The position numbers and the translations under genes were made by a program. Positions 43,415-51,837 of a DNA stretch of 64,000 nucleotides are shown here, piece by piece. The stretch's first letter is position 1, and each line of letters opens with the position of its first letter. The stretch lies in NCBI GenBank assembly GCA_015152475.1, contig SUTW01000001.1, positions 62,001 to 126,000 on the forward strand. The letters run 5' to 3'. The DNA is from Cyanobacteria bacterium SIG30 (GTDB lineage Bacteria > Cyanobacteriota > Vampirovibrionia > Gastranaerophilales > Gastranaerophilaceae). Below the pieces are notes generated by a model that was given only the letters and a program-made list of their open reading frames with translations, was not told where the DNA came from and did no database searches.

Positions 43415-44185
43415 ATGTCAAGAAAACCAATTATTGCTGGAAACTGGAAAATGCACAACACAACAAAAGAAAGTGTTGAACTTACAAAAGGTATTATTGA
43501 AGGTATTAAAGATTTAAATAAAGATTCTTTACCAGAAATCGTTATTGCACCTGTTTTCACTTCACTTTGCTCAGTTGCTTGTGAATTAAAAGAATGCAAA
43601 GAAATAGCGCTAAGCTCACAAAATTGCTATTATGAACCAAAAGGTGCATTCACAGGTGAAATTTCACTTGATATGTTAAAAGATTTAAACGTAACAAATG
43701 TTATCATTGGTCACAGCGAAAGAAGACAATATTTCAAAGAAGATGACGAAATGATTAATAAAAAAGCAATTGCAATTTTAGAAAACGGTTTAACACCAAT
43801 TATTTGCTGTGGCGAAACTTTAGAACAAAGAGAAATGGGCGTTACAGATTCTCATGTATCGTCTCAAATCGTTAAAGCTTTAGAAAACATTGAACCAAGC
43901 GAAATTGAAAAAGTTGTTATTGCATATGAACCAATCTGGGCAATTGGAACTGGTAAAACTTGTGATAGCCAAGAAGCAAACAGAGTTATCAAAGTAATTA
44001 GAAACACAATAGCTCAAGTTGCAGGAAATGCTGTTGCAGAAAAAGTCAGAATTCTATATGGTGGTTCGGTTAAACCTTCAACAATTGTTGAACAAATGGC
44101 ACAATCTGATATAGATGGCGCACTTGTTGGTGGCGCAAGTTTAAAAGCCGAAGATTTTGTTGAAATCATTAAAGGCGCTATGTAA
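43415..44185 (+). CDS. tpiA: Triosephosphate isomerase
   Basis: Interconverts dihydroxyacetone phosphate and glyceraldehyde 3-phosphate. The 256-aa barrel has GNWKMHNT (catalytic Lys), IIGHSERRQYF (catalytic His) and VIAYEPIWAIGTGKT (catalytic Glu), then RILYGGSVKPS and DGALVGGASL for phosphate binding. The ribosome site AAAAGGAG precedes the ATG. Stand-alone, with a terminator. Confidence 0.97.
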   Translation: MSRKPIIAGNWKMHNTTKESVELTKGIIEGIKDLNKDSLPEIVIAPVFTSLCSVACELKECKEIALSSQNCYYEPKGAFTGEISLDMLKDLNVTNVIIGHSERRQYFKEDDEMINKKAIAILENGLTPIICCGETLEQREMGVTDSHVSSQIVKALENIEPSEIEKVVIAYEPIWAIGTGKTCDSQEANRVIKVIRNTIAQVAGNAVAEKVRILYGGSVKPSTIVEQMAQSDIDGALVGGASLKAEDFVEIIKGAM

Positions 44186-44217
44186 GAATAAAAATTACCT
44201 AAAAATAATTCAAGTTT

Positions 44218-44245
44218 GAAAGCCTCGTTTTTGAGGCTTTTAAAT
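44218..44245 (+). terminator. Intrinsic terminator of tpiA
   Basis: AAAGCCTC / GAGGCTTT stem and T run, 32 bp after the stop. Confidence 0.8.
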
Positions 44246-44339
44246 TTTTGTTACAAAAATCAAAAAATGCGCAATTTCATAAACTTTTTAGTTTTTGTAT
44301 AAATAAGTGTGATTTAAAAAGTAAAAGGAAGGAATTAGA

Positions 44340-44858
44340 ATGAATTTAGGAAGCGTAACAAAAAGTATGGCCCCAATTATTGGTGTAGGTACTGGGGTTG
44401 GAGCATTAGCATTAACTTCAAAAGTAACCAAAAAACCAGTTGGTATAAATGGTTCAATAGCTCACATTTTAACAAATGACAAATTAGACAAAGAAGCAAA
44501 AAAAGATGTATTTAAAGAAACTGCAAAAGAAGAAGCAAAAGACTTGTTAACAGCAACAGGTACAACCCTCGCAACTGGTGGATTAGCAGCATTACTTGCA
44601 AAAAAATCTAATAAATTTGTAGGTGGTTTAAAAAATATCAAAACAGAAGTCGGCAAAGGTTTAAGTCAAATTTCAGTTAAAGGCAAAAATTTAAAAGATA
44701 TTTTGGCAAACACTAAAATTTATACAAAAATTAAAACTTTACCAACACCAGTAAAAGCAGGCATTATGGTTGGCGCAGCAGTTTTAGGTTTCTTTGGTCT
44801 TAAAGATCTTACCGAAAACAAAGCAGCCTATATCGAAGGCAAACACGAAAGCAAATAA
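44340..44858 (+). CDS. Uncharacterised 172-aa protein with small-residue hydrophobic segments
   Basis: I do not recognise this protein. It has three Gly/Ala-rich hydrophobic stretches: APIIGVGTGVGALALTS near the N-terminus, TATGTTLATGGLAALLA near residue 78, and AGIMVGAAVLGFFGL near 140. They are separated by Lys-rich segments. No classical signal peptide. It looks like a small membrane-associated or membrane-inserting protein. The ribosome site AAAGGAAGGA is strong, and the gene has its own terminator. Confidence 0.65.
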   Translation: MNLGSVTKSMAPIIGVGTGVGALALTSKVTKKPVGINGSIAHILTNDKLDKEAKKDVFKETAKEEAKDLLTATGTTLATGGLAALLAKKSNKFVGGLKNIKTEVGKGLSQISVKGKNLKDILANTKIYTKIKTLPTPVKAGIMVGAAVLGFFGLKDLTENKAAYIEGKHESK

Positions 44859-44879
44859 TAATTAATAATAAAATAAATT

Positions 44880-44906
44880 AAACCCTGAGGTTATCCTTAG
44901 GGTTTT
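44880..44906 (+). terminator. Intrinsic terminator of the 44340 gene
   Basis: An AACCCTGAGG / CCTTAGGGTT stem (one mismatch-type wobble) followed by TTTT, 22 bp after the stop. Confidence 0.8.
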
Positions 44907-44913
44907 TTAATAC

Positions 44914-44977
44914 AAAAAAAGAGGAAACAAAAAGTTTCCTCGTTGGAATTAAGAATAGCTGGAAGTATGAAAAAGAT
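44914..44977 (-). ncRNA. Candidate minus-strand small RNA upstream of obgE (about 64 nt)
   Basis: A stem GAGGAAAC / GTTTCCTC (44921-44941) is followed on the minus strand by a run of seven T, a proper terminator with no minus-strand gene to serve. Upstream on that strand TTGTAT (45009-45014) and TATATA (44985-44990) form a plausible promoter with an 18-bp spacer. The unit holds no ORF. It may be a small RNA, or the hairpin may simply be a back-up terminator; the promoter is weak. Confidence 0.3.
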
Positions 44978-45071
44978 TTAATTATATATAACCTTGTTTT
45001 TGCAGAAAATACAATTATTCAATTTACTATTTATTTTCTTTTAAAGAACTAGCCAAAAAGTATGATATTTG

Positions 45072-45080
45072 TGTTAAAAT
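45072..45080 (+). promoter_or_regulatory. Extended -10 of obgE, leaderless layout
   Basis: TGTTAAAAT ends exactly six bases before the obgE ATG, with no ribosome site. The same nine bases at the same distance precede mnmE. Confidence 0.55.
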
Positions 45081-45086
45081 TTACAT

Positions 45087-46367
45087 ATGGCAAGTTTTAT
45101 TGATAAAGCAAGAATTAAAATAATATCTGGACACGGCGGAAATGGTATGGTGGCTTGGCGCCGTGAAAAATATGTTGACAAAGGTGGTCCTGCAGGCGGA
45201 GATGGCGGAAAAGGTGGAGATGTTTATCTTTTAGGCGATAGTTGTATGTCAACTCTTATGGATTTCAAACACAAATCTGTGTTTAAAGCAGAAGCCGGCG
45301 AAAATGGCCGTGGCAAAAATCAACACGGTGCTTGCGCTAATGATTTAATAATAAAAGTTCCAGTTGGCGTTATCGTCACAGATATTTCAACAGGAAAAAT
45401 TGTTGCAGATATAAAAGAAAACGGACAAAAAGTTTTACTTGCAAAAGGTGGTCGTGGAGGTCGTGGAAATGCACGCTTTGCAACTGCACAAAAAAGAGCT
45501 CCTCAATTTTGTGAACCCGGTGAACCTTCTATTGAAAGAGAATTATCTCTCGAATTAAAACTTATTGCAGATGTAGGGCTTTTAGGTTTTCCAAATGTTG
45601 GAAAATCGACTCTTATAAGCATTATAAGTTCTGCTAAACCAAAAATTGCAGATTACCCATTTACAACTCTTGTACCAAATTTAGGAGTTGTTGAAAAACC
45701 AAATGGGGAAACTTTTGTTGTTGCTGATATCCCAGGTTTAATTGAAAACGCATCCGATGGAGTTGGCTTAGGTTATGAATTTTTACGTCACGTTCAAAGA
45801 TGTAAATTTTTGGTGCATTTAGTTGATATTTCTGCAGAAAATCCTATTGAAAATTATAGAAAAATAAATTTTGAACTTGAAAAATTTGATAAAGAACTTG
45901 CAAAAAGATACCAAATAATTGTTTTAAACAAAACAGATATAGTTGATGACAAAACAAAAGAAAAAATATTTAAAGAATTTGAAAAAATTAGTAATGATGT
46001 TTGCATAATTTCTTGCGCAACAAAAGACGGGTTCGAAAAATTATTAAACAGGCTTTATAACTTAACCGAAACTATTGAAGCGCCAGTTATTGAAGTTGAA
46101 ATTGATGAAGATAATGATGCTACAAACAATGACGATAGCGAATTTGAAATTACAAAACTTGATAAAAACACTTATTATGTTGATGGTGGAAAAATCAGAA
46201 GACTCGCTTCTGTCACAGACGAAAGAAACCTTCAACAAATAAGAAGATTCTCAAATATACTTGATTCCATGGGAGTTTGGGGAAAATTAAAAGAAATGGG
46301 AGCAAAGCAAGAAGATATAATCATTGCTGGAGGTATAGAAGTAGTTTATTTGGAAAAATATTTCTAA
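45087..46367 (+). CDS. obgE: GTPase Obg/CgtA
   Basis: A ribosome-associated GTPase acting in large-subunit assembly and growth control. The 426-aa protein has the glycine-rich Obg domain (RIKIISGHGGNGMVAWRRE, GGPAGGDGGKGG), the G domain with GFPNVGKSTL, DIPGLIE and LNKTD, and a C-terminal OCT domain of about 75 residues after an acidic linker (EITKLDKNTYYVDGGK). Complete. A leaderless message is predicted from its promoter. Confidence 0.95.
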   Translation: MASFIDKARIKIISGHGGNGMVAWRREKYVDKGGPAGGDGGKGGDVYLLGDSCMSTLMDFKHKSVFKAEAGENGRGKNQHGACANDLIIKVPVGVIVTDISTGKIVADIKENGQKVLLAKGGRGGRGNARFATAQKRAPQFCEPGEPSIERELSLELKLIADVGLLGFPNVGKSTLISIISSAKPKIADYPFTTLVPNLGVVEKPNGETFVVADIPGLIENASDGVGLGYEFLRHVQRCKFLVHLVDISAENPIENYRKINFELEKFDKELAKRYQIIVLNKTDIVDDKTKEKIFKEFEKISNDVCIISCATKDGFEKLLNRLYNLTETIEAPVIEVEIDEDNDATNNDDSEFEITKLDKNTYYVDGGKIRRLASVTDERNLQQIRRFSNILDSMGVWGKLKEMGAKQEDIIIAGGIEVVYLEKYF

Positions 46368-46481
46368 TTGTAATATTTTTGCCAATAAATTCATATAATT
46401 GTATGATATGAAATAAGACATTAAATTATAGAATACTATTGTGTGATATAATTTACATGTAAGGTAAGCGAAAGAACTTGT

Positions 46482-47639
46482 ATGTTTGACGACGAAAAAG
46501 ATAATGAAAACTGGGACGATGTTACCCCTGAGATTTCTACAGACTCAGACGAATTAAGCTGGGATGAAATTTTAAGTGACGACAATATGGGCAATTTGGC
46601 TTCATCAAATGATGATGATTTTGTGCTAGATATAGTCGAAGGCAACGAAGAAGAACCTGTTTCTTATGTTCAACAACCACAAAACGAAATTCCCCAATAT
46701 ATTGAAGAAGAAAGTGATGAGCCTGTAATTGAAACAACTAGCGTTAACAGGCAAACAAGTGACGTCACAAATTTATATGAAGAAAATACTCAAAATATCC
46801 CGAGTGAAGATAATTTTGAAGCTGATATTTTAGGTTTTGGTGATGAAGAAACACCTATTTTAGAATCACAAAGCGAAATCCCTGAAAACAATCAGTTTGC
46901 ATCTAAAAAACCTATTGGAATAAGCCAGGATAAAAAATCAACACCTCTTGTTCTAGGCGCATTAGTTGCTGTTGTTGTTGCAATATTAATTGGTGGCTTA
47001 TATTTAAACATTGACAAAATTATGGGCAGTGCAGGTGATGAAACTGTACAAGAAAGCTTACAAGAAAATATAGACGATTTAATTCAAAATGGTTCTATGG
47101 CACAAACAAATCCTGAATCACCAGAATTAAATTCAAACCCAACAAACAAAACAGAAGATAAAAAAGTTACAGAAAATAAAGAAGAAAATAAAAAAGTGGT
47201 TGTAAATGTTGTAAACACTGGACGTTTAAACCCATTCAGCCCAACTGGCAATTTCAGTGAAGCTGGATATACATTGCCTAGTGGTTTAGACATTATGGCA
47301 CCACCAAGTCTTCAAAAAGATATGCCTGCAAATAAATTAGTAGACATTGTTGTTTCAGGTATATTATTTGACCAATACAAACCTTCTGCAATTATAACAG
47401 TTGGTGGCGTTGACCATTTTGTTCAAAAAGGTGACGCAATTGATGAATATGTAGTTTCTTATATTGGGCCTTCACAAGTCACAATCAGAAGCGGTAAAAA
47501 CACGTTTACTGCCTCAATTGGACAAGAATTCAATATAGGCGACAGATTAGAAGGCGAAATGTCTTTTGTTAAAGGTAAAAATGGAGTTACAAGACAATAT
47601 TTCACACCTTCATCAGACAACATAGAAAACGATAATTAG
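46482..47639 (+). CDS. PilP/GspC-like inner-membrane pilus assembly protein
   Basis: A 385-aa protein. Residues 1 to about 150 are acidic and low-complexity (DDEKDNENWDDVTPEIST) and should be cytosolic. A single membrane segment lies at about 154-176 (LVLGALVAVVVAILIGGLYL). The periplasmic part has a Lys/Glu/Asn linker, then GRLNPFSPTG and a beta domain (LVDIVVSGILFDQYKPSAII, FVQKGDAIDEYVVSYIGPSQ) that resembles the PilP/GspC homology region contacting the secretin. It starts the pilQ-pilB-pilC operon. The long cytosolic half is unlike normal PilP lipoproteins. Family by context and resemblance. Confidence 0.7.
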   Translation: MFDDEKDNENWDDVTPEISTDSDELSWDEILSDDNMGNLASSNDDDFVLDIVEGNEEEPVSYVQQPQNEIPQYIEEESDEPVIETTSVNRQTSDVTNLYEENTQNIPSEDNFEADILGFGDEETPILESQSEIPENNQFASKKPIGISQDKKSTPLVLGALVAVVVAILIGGLYLNIDKIMGSAGDETVQESLQENIDDLIQNGSMAQTNPESPELNSNPTNKTEDKKVTENKEENKKVVVNVVNTGRLNPFSPTGNFSEAGYTLPSGLDIMAPPSLQKDMPANKLVDIVVSGILFDQYKPSAIITVGGVDHFVQKGDAIDEYVVSYIGPSQVTIRSGKNTFTASIGQEFNIGDRLEGEMSFVKGKNGVTRQYFTPSSDNIENDN

Positions 47640-47667
47640 AACTAAAAATAAGAATCAGGAGTTCAAT

Positions 47668-49485
47668 ATGCTTAGAGAATTTACAAAAAACACAAAAAAA
47701 TATTTTATGGCTATTGCTATAATACTAGCTTTTAGCCAAAGTGTTTATGCTGTAACATCTTACGATAATTCAATAGGTTTAAGTGGTTCTACTTCAATTT
47801 TAGATATGAACACAACTCAACCTGCAAGTGATGAAGTTTTAAAATTAAAAAATGCATCAGGAATTACAAAATCAGATGCAAAAATTACAATTTCTCTAAG
47901 AGATTCTGATGTTAGACAAGTTCTAAGAATGATTGCAGATAAAGCAAATATCAATATTATTTTCCACGAATCAGTTGAAGGAAAAGTAACTCTTGATTTA
48001 AAAAATGTAACTTTAAATGAAGCTTTTCACTATGTTTTATCTACTTGTGAATTAAATTACTACCTTGAAGATAAAACTGTAATTATTGCAACAAGCGAAG
48101 CTGCAAAGGAATCAAGTTTTGCAAAGCAAATTCTTGCATCATTTCCAATTAAATATGTAAATGCTTCAAATGTTGCCCTATTCTTAAATGATAACGTTTA
48201 TGGCAAAAACGTTACAGGCATTTCAGGAAATAAAATTGCAACAAGTAACCCAAGAACAAACGAAGTTTTAATTTTTGGTACAAAAAGCGATATAGAAGTT
48301 GCAAAAAAAGTAATCACAAAATTAGATACAAAACCTGTTATGACACATTTCAGAGTTACACATACAACTCCAAAACAAATGGCAGATTTTATTTGTAAAT
48401 CTCTTTTTGCAGATGGTGAAGGTGCAGAAGGTGAAGATGCAGCAAAAACAGATAGTGAACTTTTAGGTCTAACCTTAGGTGGTGGCTCTGTTGCTTGTAT
48501 TGCAAAAGTTGATGAAGCAGGTTCAGATGGAGCAGTTTTCAAAGCTCAACCTGCAACAATTGTTTATATGGAACAAGCAGGTCAAGTCGGTATTTTTGGC
48601 GGCTCATATGAACAAGCAAAAATGGTTCAGGATTTTATTGCGCTACATGATAAAAAACAAACAATGGCATTTCTTGAACTTAACATTGTTGAATTAAATG
48701 AATCAGGTTCAAACACACTAGATGCTGTGTGGAATATTAATACTCCTTTTGTAAATTTCGGTTTTAATAAAAATACTGGCATAATATTAGGAAATATGAA
48801 TATATTATCAGTCAAAGATGGAGAATGGAAATTTTTACAATCTTCTAATCCAGCCGAAAACGCTAATATAAGCACAACAATTGCATGGCTTATTAAAGAT
48901 GGCAAAGGAAGAACTATTGCAAACCCAAAAATTATGGCAACAAATGGTCAAAAATCAGTTATTGACTTAACATCAGACTATGTTGAAAGTGTTACAACTC
49001 AATACCAAACAGGCACAATGACAAGCCAAGCAATAGCTCAAAAAACATACAACATTGCAAATGATAATGGTATCAAAATTGAATTAACTCCATTTATAAG
49101 CCCTGAAGGATATGTTTCATTAAATATTAAACCTGAATATGCATCAATTAAACAAAAAATTTACGATACCACATCAGGTGAATCAGCAAATGAAAATGAC
49201 ATTGTTGCAACATTACTTCAAAGACGTGACTTAGAATTAAATAATATAAGAGTAAAAGATGGCGAAACCTTAATTCTTGCAGGCTTTGTGACAGAAAACG
49301 AAACTCAAACAACATCAAAATTCCCAGTACTTGGTGACTTACCTTTAATTGGTGCTCTATTTAGAAGTTCAGTAAAAGAATTATCTAAAGAAGAGATGAT
49401 TATTATGATAACACCACATATCGTTTATGGTGAAGACGATATGAAAAGAATAGAACAAAAATCAAACAGCAATATTCAATTATAA
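47668..49485 (+). CDS. pilQ: Type IV pilus / type II secretion secretin PilQ
   Basis: The outer-membrane ring through which pili or pseudopili pass. The 605-aa protein has a signal peptide (FMAIAIILAFSQSVYA), an STN domain at about 66-135 (ISLRDSDVRQVLRMIADKAN), an N1-type domain (YVNASNVALFLNDNVYGKN), and the secretin barrel from about residue 340 (LLQRRDLELNNIRVKDGETL, FPVLGDLPLIGALFRS, EMIIMITPHIV). It lies 28 nt after the PilP-like gene and 3 nt before pilB. Secretin identity is secure; T4P rather than T2SS is inferred from the neighbouring genes. Confidence 0.92.
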   Translation: MLREFTKNTKKYFMAIAIILAFSQSVYAVTSYDNSIGLSGSTSILDMNTTQPASDEVLKLKNASGITKSDAKITISLRDSDVRQVLRMIADKANINIIFHESVEGKVTLDLKNVTLNEAFHYVLSTCELNYYLEDKTVIIATSEAAKESSFAKQILASFPIKYVNASNVALFLNDNVYGKNVTGISGNKIATSNPRTNEVLIFGTKSDIEVAKKVITKLDTKPVMTHFRVTHTTPKQMADFICKSLFADGEGAEGEDAAKTDSELLGLTLGGGSVACIAKVDEAGSDGAVFKAQPATIVYMEQAGQVGIFGGSYEQAKMVQDFIALHDKKQTMAFLELNIVELNESGSNTLDAVWNINTPFVNFGFNKNTGIILGNMNILSVKDGEWKFLQSSNPAENANISTTIAWLIKDGKGRTIANPKIMATNGQKSVIDLTSDYVESVTTQYQTGTMTSQAIAQKTYNIANDNGIKIELTPFISPEGYVSLNIKPEYASIKQKIYDTTSGESANENDIVATLLQRRDLELNNIRVKDGETLILAGFVTENETQTTSKFPVLGDLPLIGALFRSSVKELSKEEMIIMITPHIVYGEDDMKRIEQKSNSNIQL

Positions 49486-49488
49486 AAA

Positions 49489-51822
49489 ATGATAAACGAA
49501 AATCCACTTTTAACAAAATTATTAAATAAAGTCGACTTTGAGCTTGTACAAAGGTTCAAAGTCGAAAGAATGAAAGAATTATTTTTTATTCCAGTTAATG
49601 TACAATCTGATTCTTTCTTTATTGTTGTTTGTTCAAAAACAAATACAAGAATTTTGCCTGAAAAAATTGGCCACTTGGTAAATGCTTCAAATATAGAATA
49701 TATTTATTTAACACCTGACAGGTTTGATACACTATTTAAATTATTCGAAGCAAGACTTTTAACAAGTGAGTATAAAAAAAGCAATTTAAACCAAAATCAT
49801 GGTCCTGTTGCACTTAAAAAAGTGGTAAAAGAAGGTGAAGCACCAGACCCGTTAGATTTATTTTCCGAAGAAGACATTGTTGATAGCGAAATAGAATATA
49901 GTGATGTAAGTGATGAAGAAAATCCTTTAACACTTGACGACATTATGAATGATGACGAAGAAGAAAACATCATTAATCTTGATGAAGAAATTAAAGAAGA
50001 ACCAGTATATCAAGAACAAAATGATGATGAAGACGAAGATGTTATCAATATAGATGCTGGTGAAAGCAGAATTAACACAGTAAAAGCGCCACAAACTAAA
50101 AAAATCGGTGAAATTTTAGTTGAAGAAGGCATTATTACTCAAAAACAACTAACGATTGCTCTTGCAGAATCAAAAGCACAAGATATTCCTCTTGGTTCAA
50201 TTCTTGTTAAATTAGGCTATGTAACTATACAAGATTTAAAAGAAGCACTTGGTGCACAACAAGGGATGCAACTTGCGACAACTGAACAATTAAAAGCGCT
50301 TCCAAGTGTTATTCCGATATTACCTGAAGATTTTGTTAAAATAAACAAAGTTGTCCCATTAAGTGCTACCAAGAAAACTCTTGTAGTTGGTATGGTAAAT
50401 CCTGGAGATACAAAAACTATAAACGAAATTATCTACCAAACAGGATTAAAGCCAACAGTTATGATGATTACTCACTATGAGTATGAAAATTTCATTAAAA
50501 CTTATTATGAAACTGGCCAAAAACAAGCAAGTAAAATCATGGAAGAAGTTCAACAAGCTCAAGATACTGAGGAAGTTGACAAGAATGAAGATAATCTTTG
50601 GGAACAAGTTGAAAAAGAAATCCAAGACGCAACTGGTTCTGTTTCCAAATTTGCTTATAACATTATTACTTTGGGTATCGACCAAAAAGCCAGCGACATC
50701 CACATAGAACCAAGACTTGAAGGCTATATAGTTCGTTACCGTATTGACGGTATTTTAAGAGAAATATTTAAAATTCCACAAAAAATTGAATCGCAAGTTA
50801 TTTCTCGTTTCAAAGTTTTGGCACGTATGAACATTGCAGAACACAGACGTTGCCAAGACGGTAACTTTACTATTTCATATAAAAATCTTAAGTATGACTT
50901 CCGTATCAACACATTGCCTGTTGCCGGAAAAGAAAAAATGGTTATAAGAATCTTGGCGCCTGCAGTTACTGTGGCGCAACGAAAAACAGAAATAACACTT
51001 GAAGGTGCTCAAAAAGACGATATTGAAAAAATTAAAAATATGATATCAACTCCAAACGGAATCATCTTAACATCAGGTCCAACAGGTTCCGGTAAAACAA
51101 CAACTTTGTATTCACTGATTTCATATTTGAACTCTGAACAAGTTAATATCACAACAATTGAGGACCCTGTCGAAATTAAGTTAGACGGTGTTAACCAATC
51201 GGCTGTAAACCCAAAAGCTGGTGTAACGTTTGCGACATCACTTCGTGCGATTTTAAGACAAGACCCTGACATCATATTAGTCGGTGAGATTCGTGACTAC
51301 GAAACTCTTGAAGTTGCAATTTCTGCATCACTTACAGGTCACTTAGTGTTATCAACAATCCACACCAACTCAGCTGCTGCAACAATTACTCGTTTGATTG
51401 AAATGGGTGCAAAAGACTATTTGATTTCATCAACACTTTCAGGAGTACTTGCACAAAGACTTGTGAGAAAACTTTGTCCAAATTGCAGAGTTGCATATAA
51501 ACCAACTATTGAAGACGCTAAAAAGGTTTTAAAAGACCCGCTTGAAATTGCTGAATTTACAAAACAAACAATTTATAAACCGGGTGGATGCACAATGTGT
51601 AATGACACAGGTTATGCAGGTCGTGTAGGTATTTATGAAGTTTTACCAATCAATAAAGAAGTTAAAAAACTTATTGCACAACGTGCTCATGACGTTGTTA
51701 TTGAAGAATATGCTGTTTCAAATGGCATGAAAACATTAAAGGCAGCATGTATAGAACATATTAAAAATGGTGTTACAACAATAGATGAATATGTAAGAAC
51801 ATTGGGTCTTGCAAGCGACTAA
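49489..51822 (+). CDS. pilB: Pilus extension ATPase PilB/GspE with extra N-terminal region
   Basis: The cytosolic hexameric motor that assembles pilins. At 777 aa it is longer than usual. Residues 1 to about 95 are a domain that I do not recognise. About 110-190 is a strongly acidic linker. An MshEN domain follows (TKKIGEILVEEGIITQKQLT). The ATPase core has Walker A GPTGSGKTTTLYS near 528, the Asp box ITTIEDPVEI, Walker B ILVGEIRD near 597, the His box STIHTNSA, and a zinc tetracysteine (CPNC near 664, CTMC near 702). Its own operon contains the secretin and platform, so it is the likely engine for the pilin-like proteins. Confidence 0.93.
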   Translation: MINENPLLTKLLNKVDFELVQRFKVERMKELFFIPVNVQSDSFFIVVCSKTNTRILPEKIGHLVNASNIEYIYLTPDRFDTLFKLFEARLLTSEYKKSNLNQNHGPVALKKVVKEGEAPDPLDLFSEEDIVDSEIEYSDVSDEENPLTLDDIMNDDEEENIINLDEEIKEEPVYQEQNDDEDEDVINIDAGESRINTVKAPQTKKIGEILVEEGIITQKQLTIALAESKAQDIPLGSILVKLGYVTIQDLKEALGAQQGMQLATTEQLKALPSVIPILPEDFVKINKVVPLSATKKTLVVGMVNPGDTKTINEIIYQTGLKPTVMMITHYEYENFIKTYYETGQKQASKIMEEVQQAQDTEEVDKNEDNLWEQVEKEIQDATGSVSKFAYNIITLGIDQKASDIHIEPRLEGYIVRYRIDGILREIFKIPQKIESQVISRFKVLARMNIAEHRRCQDGNFTISYKNLKYDFRINTLPVAGKEKMVIRILAPAVTVAQRKTEITLEGAQKDDIEKIKNMISTPNGIILTSGPTGSGKTTTLYSLISYLNSEQVNITTIEDPVEIKLDGVNQSAVNPKAGVTFATSLRAILRQDPDIILVGEIRDYETLEVAISASLTGHLVLSTIHTNSAAATITRLIEMGAKDYLISSTLSGVLAQRLVRKLCPNCRVAYKPTIEDAKKVLKDPLEIAEFTKQTIYKPGGCTMCNDTGYAGRVGIYEVLPINKEVKKLIAQRAHDVVIEEYAVSNGMKTLKAACIEHIKNGVTTIDEYVRTLGLASD

Positions 51823-51837
51823 GGTAAAAAATTAAAA

